A stretch of DNA of 64,000 nt from Neptunicoccus cionae (GTDB taxonomy: Bacteria; Pseudomonadota; Alphaproteobacteria; Rhodobacterales; Rhodobacteraceae), in NCBI RefSeq assembly GCF_002860325.1, contig NZ_PKOJ01000006.1:238496-302495 (forward strand), given 5' to 3'. Both the position numbers and the translations under genes were made by a program. Below are positions 1-10,042 of this stretch, piece by piece (the stretch's first letter is position 1; each line of letters begins with the position of its first letter). Under the pieces are notes generated by a model. That model was not told where the DNA came from. It did not search any database and was given only the letters and a program-made list of their open reading frames with translations.

Positions 1-495
1 CACCTCAACGATGGTTTCCACATTGGGAGCTTGTGCCACGGCTTCTGCAGCCAGTTGAGCCACTTCGGTTTTCGGGAAGGCTTTAAGGGTTACCAGCACT
101 TTGGCACCGGTTTCGCGCAGAAGTGCTGCGATCTGGTCGGGCTTCAAAGTCGGGTTGATCGGCGCCACGATGCCCGCTGTCATACCGCCCATCATGGTAA
201 TCGCCGTTTCATGGGTGGTAGGCAGGAGGTACGCCACAACATCCTTTGGGCCAACCCCAAGAGAACGGAACAGATTGGCCGCCTGAGTAACCTTGTGTTT
301 GGTCTCGTTCCAGGTCAGCGTGATGTTCGGGTCTGTGGGACCGGACAGCAACTGAAAGCTGACCGCTGCACGGTTGCCGTTGGCCTCGCAGGTCTGTTCC
401 AAGCGTTCATAAACAGTACGCGCAGTCCAGCGGTCTTCGACCGGCATTTCGGATTCGATTTCAACAACGGATGCCAGATCACGTAAGATGGCCAT
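1..495 (-). CDS. Acyl-CoA synthetase (AMP-binding family), N-terminal part, cut by the window edge
   Basis: The first 165 codons are visible; the rest lies beyond position 1. The start is an ATG at 495 behind a GGAGG-type ribosome binding site. The protein reads as the N-terminal lobe of an ANL-superfamily acyl-CoA synthetase: residues such as LTWNETKHKVTQAANLFRSL and VAYLLPTTHETAITMMGGM are the usual helix and core strands before the P-loop. Family members activate a carboxylate with ATP to an acyl-adenylate and then to a CoA thioester. The substrate cannot be told because the A3 loop and specificity pocket are missing. It is separated from the upstream lysM gene by a terminator, so it should have its own promoter between 496 and 845. 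Confidence 0.85.
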   Translation of the reverse strand, partial: MAILRDLASVVEIESEMPVEDRWTARTVYERLEQTCEANGNRAAVSFQLLSGPTDPNITLTWNETKHKVTQAANLFRSLGVGPKDVVAYLLPTTHETAITMMGGMTAGIVAPINPTLKPDQIAALLRETGAKVLVTLKAFPKTEVAQLAAEAVAQAPNVETIVEV

Positions 496-845
496 GAATT
501 TATCCTCCCAGAAAGGCGTTCGGGCGCCTGTATTTATGGGGACAGAATGGGGGTAAAAAACCGTTAGGGCAAGGTTTACGCTGGGGAAAAAACAAAGTTT
601 GACCCGAGTGAGTTTTCAGCGGGGACTTTGCACACAAAACGATCAGTGCAAACCGGGAACAAGCACACCTTAAAGACACCGCACTTCTGGCGGCAGAATG
701 GCAGTTTCCCGCAACCCTGTGCGCCTAATAACTGTATCGTCCATCCTTCACATAGGAAGCGTCAATTAAGTCGCTTCAGTGTGACGGGAGCTTAAATCAA
801 ATTTTCATCAATTTGACCGTGACAGATCTGCTCTAAATCCATTGC
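496..845. other. Intergenic stretch upstream of the acyl-CoA synthetase
   Basis: No gene is supported here. The stretch lies between the lysM terminator and the start of the acyl-CoA synthetase and must hold the promoter of the latter on the minus strand. I see no clear operator. Confidence 0.5.
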
Positions 846-876
846 ACAAAAAACAACCCCGCCAGTTCAGGCGGGG
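846..876 (-). terminator. Rho-independent terminator after lysM
   Basis: Read on the minus strand, CCCCGCC and GGCGGGG pair around a 6-nt loop (stem 857-863 with 870-876) and are followed by a T-rich tract ending in six Ts. It lies 60 bp after the lysM stop codon and closes the amiC-PBP1A-lysM series. Confidence 0.85.
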
Positions 877-935
877 TGTCCTAATTCTATATACATGTGA
901 CACAAACCTGCGCATCACAATTTGGGGGTGCAAAA

Positions 936-1361
936 TTACGCGACAGGGATACGCAGAACCTGCCCCGGATAAATCTTGTCGGGATGGGACAACATCGGTT
1001 TGTTGGCCTCGAAAATCTCGTTGTAGCGGTTGCCATCTCCCAGCGCTTTCTGCGAAATCGCCCAGAGCGTGTCGCCCTTCTCTACCGTGTGGAACACCGG
1101 ATCGTCGCCCCCTGCACTGTCGTCGACAGCGGCCACACCTTCTACGTTGCCAACTGCAAGAATGACCTTTTCTTTCATTTCCTGACTAACAGCAGTACCG
1201 CCAACCGACACAGTGTCGCCATCTACTTTGATGTCCAGCCCTGTCGCATCCAGACCAAGATCCGCGATCTCTTTCTTCAGCGCGTCTTCTGCAGGAGCCG
1301 CTTCCGCAGCACCACCAAATACCGATTTACCGGCATCCTTAACAAAACTCCAAAGTCCCAT
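936..1361 (-). CDS. lysM: BON and LysM domain protein (Kbp/YgaU family)
   Basis: A 141-residue cytoplasmic-type protein without a signal peptide. Residues about 25-75 form a BON domain and residues about 90-139 a LysM domain with the signature FHTVEKGDTLWAISQ and the ending DKIYPGQVLRIP. Length, order of domains and the N-terminus MGLWSFVKDAG match E. coli Kbp (YgaU), a K+-binding protein of 149 residues, closely. In alphaproteobacteria the family is usually named peptidoglycan-binding protein LysM. The start follows AGGAGAG. It lies downstream of the PBP1A gene in the same direction, with a strong terminator behind it. The role in potassium sensing is inferred from the homologue. Confidence 0.9.
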   Translation of the reverse strand: MGLWSFVKDAGKSVFGGAAEAAPAEDALKKEIADLGLDATGLDIKVDGDTVSVGGTAVSQEMKEKVILAVGNVEGVAAVDDSAGGDDPVFHTVEKGDTLWAISQKALGDGNRYNEIFEANKPMLSHPDKIYPGQVLRIPVA

Positions 1362-1453
1362 AAATCTCTCCTAAAAAGTTGATTGGCGTGAATGCCTGAG
1401 GCCACCATTGGCCAGCCTGCGGCGAAGATCAAGTAATCCCCGCAGGCAAATTC

Positions 1454-3998
1454 CTAGTAAAGACCGCCGGACGATAGCGACCCGAAAGAGGCCTTGGGAG
1501 GAATTACCTTCTGCTGGCCCGTGGAAGTGGTGATGACGGTTTCCGTGTCATCTTCTCCGCGTCCGTAAAGTTGCAAATCCTCACCCATCGCAAAGCCGCC
1601 ATCAATCACGCTGAACATGCCGTATTCCGGCTCTTCGCCCATGCGGAACAGTTCGGCCACCACATTCGGACCGGTGGCATCCGGCGGCAGGCGCGCGCCG
1701 GAGTAGCGGTCAAATTTGATAAACCGCGTATTGGGCGGCACTTCGAAATCAGAGGAGCCATAAAGTTTGATCGCTTTTTTCATAAAGCTGTTGAACACAG
1801 GACCGCACATGCCACCGCCCGATGCACCGCGACCAAGGGCCCGGGGCCGGTCATAGCCGAGGTAACAGCCGGCGACGATGTTGGGGGTAAACCCGACGAA
1901 CCAAACATCTTTTGCATCATTTGTTGTTCCGGTTTTACCAGCAACAGGTACGCCCAGTTTCACTGTTCCGCTTGCGGTGCCCCGCTCTACAACGCCGCGC
2001 ATCATGGAAGTCAGCTGATAGGCCGTGACAGCATCCATAACCCGTTCGCGGTTGGACACAATGCGCGGCGATACACCCGGCTCTAGAGAAGCCAGTTCGC
2101 ATCCTTCACATATCCGTTTGTCATGGCGGTAGATCGTTTTGCCCCAGCGATCCTGCACACGGTCAACCAGCGTCGGTTCGACCCTCTCGCCGCCGTTGGC
2201 AAACATGGCGTAGGCTGCGACCATCTTGAACAGCGTCGTTTCCTGCGAGCCGAGCGCATTGGCAAGGTATTCCCCCATATCGTCGTAGACCCCGAACCGT
2301 TCGGCATAATCCGCAACAACATTCATCCCGACATCCTGCGCCAGCCGGATGGTCATCAGGTTACGGGACCGTTCAATACCAACCCGCAGCGGGGCCGGCC
2401 CGTAGAATTTATTCGATGCGTTTTTCGGACGCCACAATCCTTGCGGTGTCTGCACTTCGATCGGGGCATCCACCACAATGGTGGATGGGCTGTACCCGCT
2501 GTCCAGTGCGGAAGCATAAACAAACGGCTTGAAAGAAGAACCCGGCTGACGTGTCGCCTGCGTTGCACGGTTGAATACAGAGGCCTGATAGGAAAACCCG
2601 CCCTGCATCGCCAGAACCCGGCCCGTATTGGTATCCATAGCCATGAAACCGCCCTGAATACGCGGAATCTGGCGCAGGCTCCAGCGGACGAAAGATCCGT
2701 CGCTGTCTTTGGTTACAGCGCGCACATAGATCACGTCCCCGACGGACAGCAGGTCAGACGGTTTGCTTGCCCGTTTACCGGCGCGCCCGTTATCCAGCAG
2801 AGGCCGCCAGTTAAATTCGTTCTTGGGCAGGTAGTGGCCGTCTTCGTCCTCATCCACCCCTTCAATCCCGATACGTGCAGAGGAGTCACCCAGTTCCAGA
2901 ACCACGGCCGGATGCCAGCCGTCGATGTCCCGTGGCATATCCACATCGCCCAAGGCTGCGCGCCAGTCCGCTTCGGTGCCGAGTTTGGCCGGATCAACCT
3001 TGCCTGCCGGTCCCCGATAGATGCCCAGATTCCGGTCATATTTTTCCAGACCGGCCCGCAACGCCAGCGCTGCTTCTTTTTGCAGCACAGGATCCATCGT
3101 CGCACGAATGCTCAGCCCGCCCCCAAAGAACTCGTCCTCACCAAAATCGCTCGAAAGCTGTCGTCTGATTTCATCGGTGAAATAATCCCGTGGCGGACGC
3201 TCTGCGCGGGAGGATTTGAAATCGCCCGACTGCACGGTCAGCAGGTCACTTGCCTCTGCCGCTTCGTAAGTGGTTTTGTCGATGTATCCGTTTTCGTACA
3301 TCTGCCCGAGCACGTAGTTGCGCCGTGCAATCGCGCGTTCCTTCTGGCGCACCGGATGATAATCGCTCGGCGCTTTGGGAAGTGCCGCCAGATAGGCCGC
3401 TTCTGCCACAGTTACCTCTTCAAGGTTCTTGCCGAAATACGTGTCAGCCGCAGCCGTCACACCATAAGAGTTCTGGCCGAGGAAAATCTCGTTCAGATAC
3501 AATTCGAGAATTTTGTCCTTGTCGAGCGTCTCTTCCAGCCGTGTCGCAAGGATAATCTCTTTAATTTTCCGTTCAAAAGATCGTGACCCGTCAAGCAGGA
3601 AGTTTTTCATCACCTGCTGCGTGATGGTGGATGCCCCGCGCAACCGGCCGCCCTGCGCCGCATCAAGGGCGGCCTTGACGATACCTTGCAGGTCATAGCC
3701 TTTGTGTTCGTAGAAATGTTTGTCTTCGGCGCTGACGAAAGCCTGTTTTACAACATCCGGCACTTCGTCGGCAGGCGTAAACATGCGTCGTTCGTGGGCA
3801 AATTCGTCCATGACCTTGCCCTCGCCGGAATACACACGGCTGATGGTAGCAGGTTCGTAACTCGCCAGTGCCTGATGATCCGGCAGGTCGCGACCGTACA
3901 TCCAGAACACCGCGCCCACAGCAACCACCACCATAACAGCACCGATGGTCAAGCCGCTGAAAATCCAGCCGAAAATATTCAGTATAAAACGCAGCACC
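1454..3998 (-). CDS. mrcA: Penicillin-binding protein 1A (bifunctional transglycosylase/transpeptidase)
   Basis: Class A PBP that polymerises lipid II into glycan strands and cross-links them in the periplasm. One N-terminal membrane segment (FILNIFGWIFSGLTIGAVMV onward) is followed by the GT51 domain with the EDKHFYEHKGYD motif, an OB-like insert, and the transpeptidase with SSFK (serine nucleophile in RQPGSSFKPF), SRN and KTGTT motifs. I chose the GTG at 3998 because GGGGAG lies 8 nt before it and family members begin just before this membrane helix. An ATG at 4081 would add 28 residues with no family character. It follows amiC in the same direction with a gap of about 195 bp, so the two cell-wall genes may share transcription. 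Confidence 0.93.
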
Positions 3999-4192
3999 CG
4001 CGCGACTCCCCAACTCTTGCAAGGTATCTTACCAATCCGCATGACACGGGTCAAAGCAGCCCAAGGGCCGATTTGGCTCAAACTCGCTCAAATCCGACTT
4101 ATCAGGGCTGATTTAGGGGTTTTGAGCGAAAGATAAAGGGATTCTTTTACGTGTCCGTCAATCTCGCCCCTGCGGAAGGCCGGAACAGCCCC

Positions 4193-5443
4193 CTATTGGC
4201 GCAATAAACGGCCCTGCGCTGCATCCTCCAGCGTCCAGGCATCAAGCGCGTTCAGGATACCGGCAATCACCTGTCCCCGCCAGCGTTTGGTCAGAAGATT
4301 GTTCAGGTCGCTCTTGTTCGACATAAAACCAAGTTCCACCAGAACTGAGGGAATATCAGGCGCCTTCAACACGGTAAAACCGGCGCTCAGGTGAGGCCTT
4401 TTACGGATACGACCAACCGATTTGGCAATGCCGTTGACCAGCATTTCTGCAAGCATGTCACTGCGCACGCCGGTTTCCCGCTGGGCCATATCCATCAGCA
4501 CCGCCGCGATCTGGTCATCCTGATTGCTCAGATCCACACCTGCCAGAAGATCAGAGCGGTCGTGCTGCTCTGCCAGTTGCGCCGCCATTGTGGAAGATGC
4601 TTTAGCTGATAGGGTATAAACCGTTGTTCCTGTTGCACTTCCCTCTGCCAGAGCATCGGCATGAATGGAAAGAAACACATCCGCACCCAAGGCACGCGCT
4701 ACTGAAATCCGGTCCGGCAAGGACAGAAACACATCTTCAGTGCGGGTCAGTTTAGCCTGAAACCGCCCCGTGCGGATCAGCGCCTCTTGCAGTTCCCGAG
4801 CGAATTGCAACACGAGGTCTTTTTCCTCGTAGCCGTCTCGCTCTGCTCCGCCATCCACTCCGCCGTGACCTGGATCAATCACTACGACTACAGGTCTGTC
4901 GCCCAACTGGCGCTGTTTTGGCTTGCCCGCCTCTGTCGGCTTGGGCAAAGCCCATCCGTCCTCTTCCCGTTCGGAGGACTTCAGTGCAAATTCTTCCCGA
5001 CTGGCAGAGGCCATAGTGACATCGAGAATCGCAGTTCCGCGCACTTCGTTAACCCGCATTTCAGCCTTTTGCGGCAGAATCGGGTAGGCCAGATCAAGCA
5101 CCAAACGCGACCAGCCGGGCCGGAAGATGCCAAATCGTAACCCCTTTACCACGTCGCTTTGATCGACTTTACCCGGTTCAAAGCCGCTCCAATCCACTTC
5201 TTTGAAATCAAATACGATGCGCGGCGGATCGTTCAGAGCAAAGACACGGTATGGCACGGGCTGGGAGAGATGCAATCGCAGATTGACCGTATCGCCAGAG
5301 TTGTCCTCTATGGTAGATCGCGCCCCGTCAACACGCGCAAGCGCCTGTAAATCCTGCGCCCAAACAGGGTGAACCCCTGCCAGAACCACGCTCGCAAACA
5401 AGGCCGCACCGGCAACCGCCTGTTTGAAAAATCCACTGCTCAT
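4193..5443 (-). CDS. amiC: N-acetylmuramoyl-L-alanine amidase with AMIN domain
   Basis: Periplasmic zinc amidase that splits septal peptidoglycan between muramic acid and the stem peptide. A Sec signal peptide ending near VWAQ is followed by an AMIN targeting domain (about residues 40-150) and an Amidase_3 domain from about residue 185. The zinc ligands are visible in IDPGHGG, the EEKD segment and LSIHADA, and the catalytic Glu in LVELGFMSN. Its 416 residues are normal for the family. It is transcribed away from rne and towards PBP1A, an arrangement common in Rhodobacterales. Confidence 0.93.
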   Translation of the reverse strand: MSSGFFKQAVAGAALFASVVLAGVHPVWAQDLQALARVDGARSTIEDNSGDTVNLRLHLSQPVPYRVFALNDPPRIVFDFKEVDWSGFEPGKVDQSDVVKGLRFGIFRPGWSRLVLDLAYPILPQKAEMRVNEVRGTAILDVTMASASREEFALKSSEREEDGWALPKPTEAGKPKQRQLGDRPVVVVIDPGHGGVDGGAERDGYEEKDLVLQFARELQEALIRTGRFQAKLTRTEDVFLSLPDRISVARALGADVFLSIHADALAEGSATGTTVYTLSAKASSTMAAQLAEQHDRSDLLAGVDLSNQDDQIAAVLMDMAQRETGVRSDMLAEMLVNGIAKSVGRIRKRPHLSAGFTVLKAPDIPSVLVELGFMSNKSDLNNLLTKRWRGQVIAGILNALDAWTLEDAAQGRLLRQ

Positions 5444-5944
5444 TTTACTGCCTCGCCTCTTTTCCAGAGATCACTTTAACGGGAGTTTCCCGTGCCCGCA
5501 CACCATAGCGCAGCTAAAAACCGATTGTAATTCCCCAATCCACCCCATAAGACTAATTTGTAACAGCGGTTCAAAGAACCCCTGCTTAAACAGTTTCGCT
5601 GATGAAACGCGATGATGGTCTGGGCCCCGAGCGGCGCCCGCTGTCAGGATCGCCTTCACCGGCAGGGCCAACCGGCCACCCGAATTGCGCAGGCCGCGCC
5701 TTTACAGCAGAGCCAGCGCCAGAGCTTGGCATCCGACCATAAGGATGCTGGAGATAACCGCGATGAAACGCGTTGACTATGTTGACTACACGCAGGGAGC
5801 AGGCCAACCGCCTGCCCCGTTTTTGCGTCTTGACGACAGCAACGCCATTCAAATCGCCCCAATTTACCACGCAAACTCTACATCGGCTCCCCCTGGAAAC
5901 AGCGGGGTCCGCCCCTGTGCGGACGTGCGTGCGAAAGATACACT
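5444..5944. promoter_or_regulatory. Divergent amiC / rne intergenic region, long rne leader
   Basis: About 500 bp without a supported gene separate amiC (minus) and rne (plus). RNase E genes commonly have long leaders through which the enzyme controls its own mRNA, so most of this stretch is probably rne 5' untranslated RNA. I cannot pick the promoters by eye. An open frame at 5685-6020 runs into rne in another frame and looks accidental. Confidence 0.45.
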
Positions 5945-8806
5945 ATGGCTAAAAAGATGCTTATTGATGCCACCCACCCGGAAGAGACCCGGGTTGTGGT
6001 GGTCGATGGAAACAAGGTAGAAGAATTCGACTTTGAATCTGAAAACAAACGCCAGCTGGCTGGCAACATATACCTTGCAAAAGTAACACGGGTCGAACCC
6101 TCGCTTCAGGCAGCATTTGTGGATTACGGTGGAAACCGGCACGGATTCCTCGCATTTTCGGAAATTCACCCCGATTACTATCAAATCCCTGTCGCCGACC
6201 GCGAAAAGCTGCTGGCAGAGGAAGCCGAATACGCCAAGGCAGTTGCCGAAGAAGAAAACCGCGAGAAGCCGAAGCGCTCCCGCCGGACCTCCCGTTCCAA
6301 AAAGAGCGAAGCCGCCAGTGATGGCGCGGCAACCACCAAGGACGAGGTTATCTCTTCGGATGTGATCGATCTGGAGTCTGACGACACCGGTCTGGTCGAT
6401 GTGCCCGAAGCGGCTGAAAAGAAGGCCACTCCGCAGGTCGCAGACGAAACCGCACCCGAGTCAAATGAAGACGCGGTAGCCGAGGCTGCACCATCCGATG
6501 CCGAAGCCCCCGCAGAGGCTCCGGCAGAAGCAGACGCCACTGTCGATGCTGAAACAGCCGAAGCGCCCGCGGAAACCGTCGCCCCGAGCGAGGAAACACC
6601 TGACGAAGGCCCCATCGTGGAGTCTCAGGTCGAAGCCGTAGAATCTGATGATGCCACCGAAGAAGTCGAAACCGGTGACGCCGAAGCAGAAGCCGATGAT
6701 GTGCGCGCTGAATTCCGCCCGCGCAAACCACGGGCACGGCGTTACAAGATTCAGGAAGTCGTCAAGGTTCGCCAAATCCTGCTGGTTCAGGTCGTAAAAG
6801 AGGAGCGTGGCAACAAAGGCGCTGCGCTCACCACATATCTGTCTCTGGCCGGTCGCTATTGCGTCCTGATGCCAAACACAGCCCGTGGCGGCGGTATTTC
6901 CCGCAAGATCACCAATGCGTCGGACCGCAAGAAGCTGAAAGACATCGCAAACGAGATCGAAGTCCCCGAAGGTGCAGGCCTGATCATCCGCACAGCCGGT
7001 GCGAAACGCACAAAAACCGAGATCAAACGCGATTACGAATACCTGATGCGCCAGTGGGAGCAGGTCCGCGACCTGACCCTGAAATCTATCGCACCTGCCG
7101 GTATCTACGAAGAAGGCGATCTGATCAAACGGTCGATCCGGGACCTTTACAACCGCGACATCGACGAAATCTTCGTTGAAGGCGATGCGGGTTACCGTGT
7201 GGCCAAGGAATACATGAAGATGCTGATGCCAAGCCACGCCTCCCGCGTGCGGCACTATGCTGAATCCCTGCCCCTGTTTGCACGCTATCAGGTCGAATCC
7301 TACCTCGACGGAATGTTCAACCCGACCGTGCAACTGAAATCCGGCGGCTATATCGTCATCGGCATTACCGAAGCGCTGGTCGCGATTGACGTGAACTCCG
7401 GCAAGTCCACCAAAGAAGGCTCGATCGAGGATACTGCCCTGCGCACGAATCTTGAAGCCGCCGAAGAAGTGGCACGCCAGTTGAAACTGCGCGACCTTGC
7501 CGGTCTGATCGTGATCGATTTTATCGACATGGAAGAACGCCGCAACAACGCTGCTGTTGAAAAGCGCATGAAGGACCGGCTGAAGAACGACCGCGCCCGC
7601 ATTCAGGTCGGCCGTATCTCCGGTTTCGGCCTGATGGAAATGTCCCGCCAGCGTCTGCGCCCCGGTATGCTCGAAGCCACGACACAGCCTTGTGCAGCCT
7701 GTCACGGCACCGGCCTGACCCGCTCGGACGACAGCATGGCTCTCTTGATCCTGCGCGAGCTGGAAGACGAAGGCACACGCAAACGCACCCGCGAGGTTCT
7801 GGTCACAGCGCCCGTGGCCATTGCCAACTACCTGCTGAACGAAAAGCGCGAACATATTGCTATGATCGAGGCCCGCTATGGCATGGCTGTCCGGATCGAA
7901 GCAGATGTTCACCTGATCAGCCCGGACCACAAGATCGAAAAATTCAAGACCTCTACACGCCGGATACCGAAGGCGCCGGTCCACGCGGCTGTCACCATCG
8001 ACAGCGTAGAACCCTTTGAGGTTGACGAAGACGAACAGGCGCCAGCGGCAAAAGCCAATCCTGTCTCTGACGTGGACACCGAAACTTCGGACGAACAGCC
8101 CAAGAAGAAGCGCCGCCGCCGTCGCCGTCGCGGAGGTAAAGACCGCGCGGATACACAGAACGCGGAAAACGGGGATCAAAACGGGTCCGAAGACGCGAAA
8201 TCCGACGCCAAAGAGGACGCAGCAGCGACCGAACAGGGCGAAGAGACCAAATCCGCCGAGACCGCTGCAGAAACAGCAGAGGCTCCTGCCAAGAAATCGC
8301 GTACGACGTCCCGTCGCCGCAGCAGTTCCAAAGCCAAAGAAGACACGAGCGCCGGTGAAGCCGAGCAGCCGCAGGACGCTTCCGCTCCGGCAGACGCGCC
8401 TAAAGGCGACAGCTCCGATGCACCAGCCGCGGATACGAAGGCCGAACCGGATGCGGAACAAGCCGCTAAACCGGCAGAAGAGAAACCGGCAAAACCGGCC
8501 CGCAAGCCGCGCACCCGCAAACCCGCAACCCCCAAAGCGGATAAGGCCGAAACAGCCAAAGCGGAAGACGAGGTAGAGGAAACCAAACCCGAACCGGTAA
8601 CTGCCGAGCCGGCCGCCGCTTCGGCCCCTGCACCCGCAGCCGCACCGGAGGTGGTTGAAATTCCGATCACCAAATCCCCTGCGCCTGCGCAAGCCGCACC
8701 GGAAACCGCGGCAGAGCCGGAAGCAAAGGCAGAAGAACCGGCTGCACCTCCGGCCAAACCGAAGCCGAAACGTTCCGGTTGGTGGTCCCGCGCCACAGGC
8801 AAATAG
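5945..8806 (+). CDS. rne: Ribonuclease E
   Basis: Essential endoribonuclease of mRNA decay and rRNA processing and scaffold of the degradosome. The 953 residues show an S1 domain split by a long acidic Ala/Glu-rich insert (about residues 85-260), as is usual in alphaproteobacteria, and resuming at RRYKIQEVV. The RNase E/G catalytic domain follows, with Asp482 (AIDVNSGK) and Asp525 (VIDFIDM) as metal ligands, then the Zn-link CxxC at Cys583/Cys586 (CAACHGTG). The C-terminal third is low-complexity Lys/Arg and Ala/Glu/Pro sequence with an arginine cluster (KKKRRRRRRRGGK), the likely RNA-binding and partner-binding region. The ATG starts the typical MAKKMLIDATHPEETRVVV N-terminus. A strong terminator follows. 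Confidence 0.97.
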   Translation: MAKKMLIDATHPEETRVVVVDGNKVEEFDFESENKRQLAGNIYLAKVTRVEPSLQAAFVDYGGNRHGFLAFSEIHPDYYQIPVADREKLLAEEAEYAKAVAEEENREKPKRSRRTSRSKKSEAASDGAATTKDEVISSDVIDLESDDTGLVDVPEAAEKKATPQVADETAPESNEDAVAEAAPSDAEAPAEAPAEADATVDAETAEAPAETVAPSEETPDEGPIVESQVEAVESDDATEEVETGDAEAEADDVRAEFRPRKPRARRYKIQEVVKVRQILLVQVVKEERGNKGAALTTYLSLAGRYCVLMPNTARGGGISRKITNASDRKKLKDIANEIEVPEGAGLIIRTAGAKRTKTEIKRDYEYLMRQWEQVRDLTLKSIAPAGIYEEGDLIKRSIRDLYNRDIDEIFVEGDAGYRVAKEYMKMLMPSHASRVRHYAESLPLFARYQVESYLDGMFNPTVQLKSGGYIVIGITEALVAIDVNSGKSTKEGSIEDTALRTNLEAAEEVARQLKLRDLAGLIVIDFIDMEERRNNAAVEKRMKDRLKNDRARIQVGRISGFGLMEMSRQRLRPGMLEATTQPCAACHGTGLTRSDDSMALLILRELEDEGTRKRTREVLVTAPVAIANYLLNEKREHIAMIEARYGMAVRIEADVHLISPDHKIEKFKTSTRRIPKAPVHAAVTIDSVEPFEVDEDEQAPAAKANPVSDVDTETSDEQPKKKRRRRRRRGGKDRADTQNAENGDQNGSEDAKSDAKEDAAATEQGEETKSAETAAETAEAPAKKSRTTSRRRSSSKAKEDTSAGEAEQPQDASAPADAPKGDSSDAPAADTKAEPDAEQAAKPAEEKPAKPARKPRTRKPATPKADKAETAKAEDEVEETKPEPVTAEPAAASAPAPAAAPEVVEIPITKSPAPAQAAPETAAEPEAKAEEPAAPPAKPKPKRSGWWSRATGK

Positions 8807-8830
8807 GCCGATATACAGATGCAATAAATA

Positions 8831-8853
8831 GGGGCCCCTGTGGCCCCTTTTTT
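8831..8853 (+). terminator. Rho-independent terminator after rne
   Basis: GGGGCC (8831-8836) pairs with GGCCCC (8842-8847) around a 5-nt loop, followed by six Ts. It starts 24 bp after the rne stop codon. Confidence 0.92.
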
Positions 8854-8952
8854 ACGTTCGGTGGTTTGGGCAAAGAAATATTGTACCCCTCCGGCTTCTC
8901 CGTTAGGCATGTCCCATCAAGATATTGTAGACGCAGAGTTTAATTTTCCCAG

Positions 8953-9852
8953 ATGAGCGACGAGCAATCCCAACCGCTAAAAGCTGCCATGTTCATGACC
9001 GGTGCAATGTTCAGCTTCACGCTGATGGCGGTGTCCGGGCGGGAACTGTCAGACTCGCTCGATACCTTCGAAATCATGACATACCGTTCGGCCATCGGGC
9101 TGGTGGTGGTCCTGTGTCTGGCAGCAATCAACAAACGGATGGGCGAAATCTCGACCAACCGGCTTGGCCTGCACACCGTGCGCAACCTGTTTCATTTTAC
9201 CGGACAGAACCTGTGGCTTTATGCGCTGATCTACATCCCCCTGTCCCAGCTTTTCGCCTTTGAATTTACCAGCCCGCTGTGGATTGCCCTGCTCGCGCCG
9301 CTGTTTCTCGGCGAAAAAATGAGCCGCACACGGATCATATCTTTCATCCTCGGGTTTATCGGCATTCTGATCGTGGCCCGCCCCGAATCCGCACCAATTA
9401 CGCTGGCCACCGGCGCTGCCGCCGCCTGCGCCATCATGTTTGCCTTCACCACGATCGCCACCAAAAGCCTCAGCCGCACAGAGCCGACCACCTCCATCAT
9501 GTTCTGGTTAACCGCCATTCAGGGTGTTCTCGGACTAGCCTGTGCGGGATACGATATGGATATAGCCCTGCCCGCGCTGAACGATTTGCCTTGGGTGTTC
9601 TTTGTCGGCCTTGGCGGCCTCACCGCCCATTACTGCATTACTACTGCGCTGAAACTGGCCCCTGCAACAATCGTTGCACCACTGGAGTTCCTGCGCCTGC
9701 CGCTTGTGGCTGTGGTTGCCTTCTTCCTCTATGGCGAACCGCTGGTCGCAGCGATTTTCATCGGCGCAGCTCTCGTCTTCGGGGCCAACTACCTCAACAT
9801 CCGTGCGGAAAACAAAGCCAACCTCGCCCGCGCCCGCGCGACCGCCCACTAA
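8953..9852 (+). CDS. DMT-superfamily (EamA) transporter
   Basis: A 299-residue membrane protein with about ten hydrophobic segments arranged as two EamA repeats, the typical drug/metabolite exporter fold. The N-terminus MSDEQSQPLKAAMFMTGAMF leads directly into the first helix. Substrates of this family (amino acids, metabolites, S-adenosylmethionine) cannot be told from sequence. It is a single gene behind the rne terminator and is the last core-like gene before the integrase. Confidence 0.88.
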   Translation: MSDEQSQPLKAAMFMTGAMFSFTLMAVSGRELSDSLDTFEIMTYRSAIGLVVVLCLAAINKRMGEISTNRLGLHTVRNLFHFTGQNLWLYALIYIPLSQLFAFEFTSPLWIALLAPLFLGEKMSRTRIISFILGFIGILIVARPESAPITLATGAAAACAIMFAFTTIATKSLSRTEPTTSIMFWLTAIQGVLGLACAGYDMDIALPALNDLPWVFFVGLGGLTAHYCITTALKLAPATIVAPLEFLRLPLVAVVAFFLYGEPLVAAIFIGAALVFGANYLNIRAENKANLARARATAH

Positions 9853-10042
9853 GCAAGACGCTGTCTGGCCTCAATGTTCCCCAAATACTCCCGCCGGAGG
9901 GGTATATCCTTCGTATCAAGCGCTTTCACAAACGCTCTGAGATTTAAATCGTGCTTTAATAAGAGTGCGGTAGCGTCTCAGCGCGGTCCGGAATTTCCCG
10001 GGCAGTGCCATCTGCGTTTGTAGATATTTCGGAGGTACACAT

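Noticed and set aside
2123..3586. Open frame of 487 codons opposite the PBP1A gene
   Set aside because: Lies wholly inside a well-supported gene and has no family likeness; accidental open frame in GC-rich DNA.
6461..8824. Long open frame on the strand opposite rne (787 codons)
   Set aside because: It is a mirror of the biased codon use in rne, has Gly/Phe/Arg-rich nonsense composition, and no ribosome binding site or family.
9880..9912. Hairpin-like CTCCCGCCGGAGGGG after the DMT transporter gene as a terminator
   Set aside because: The possible stem is short and no T-run follows; similar phrases are common spacer sequence in this bacterial group.
9853..10042. tRNA gene as target of the P4-type integrase
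   Set aside because: No tRNA or tRNA fragment is visible in the gap before the integrase; the attachment site stays unknown.
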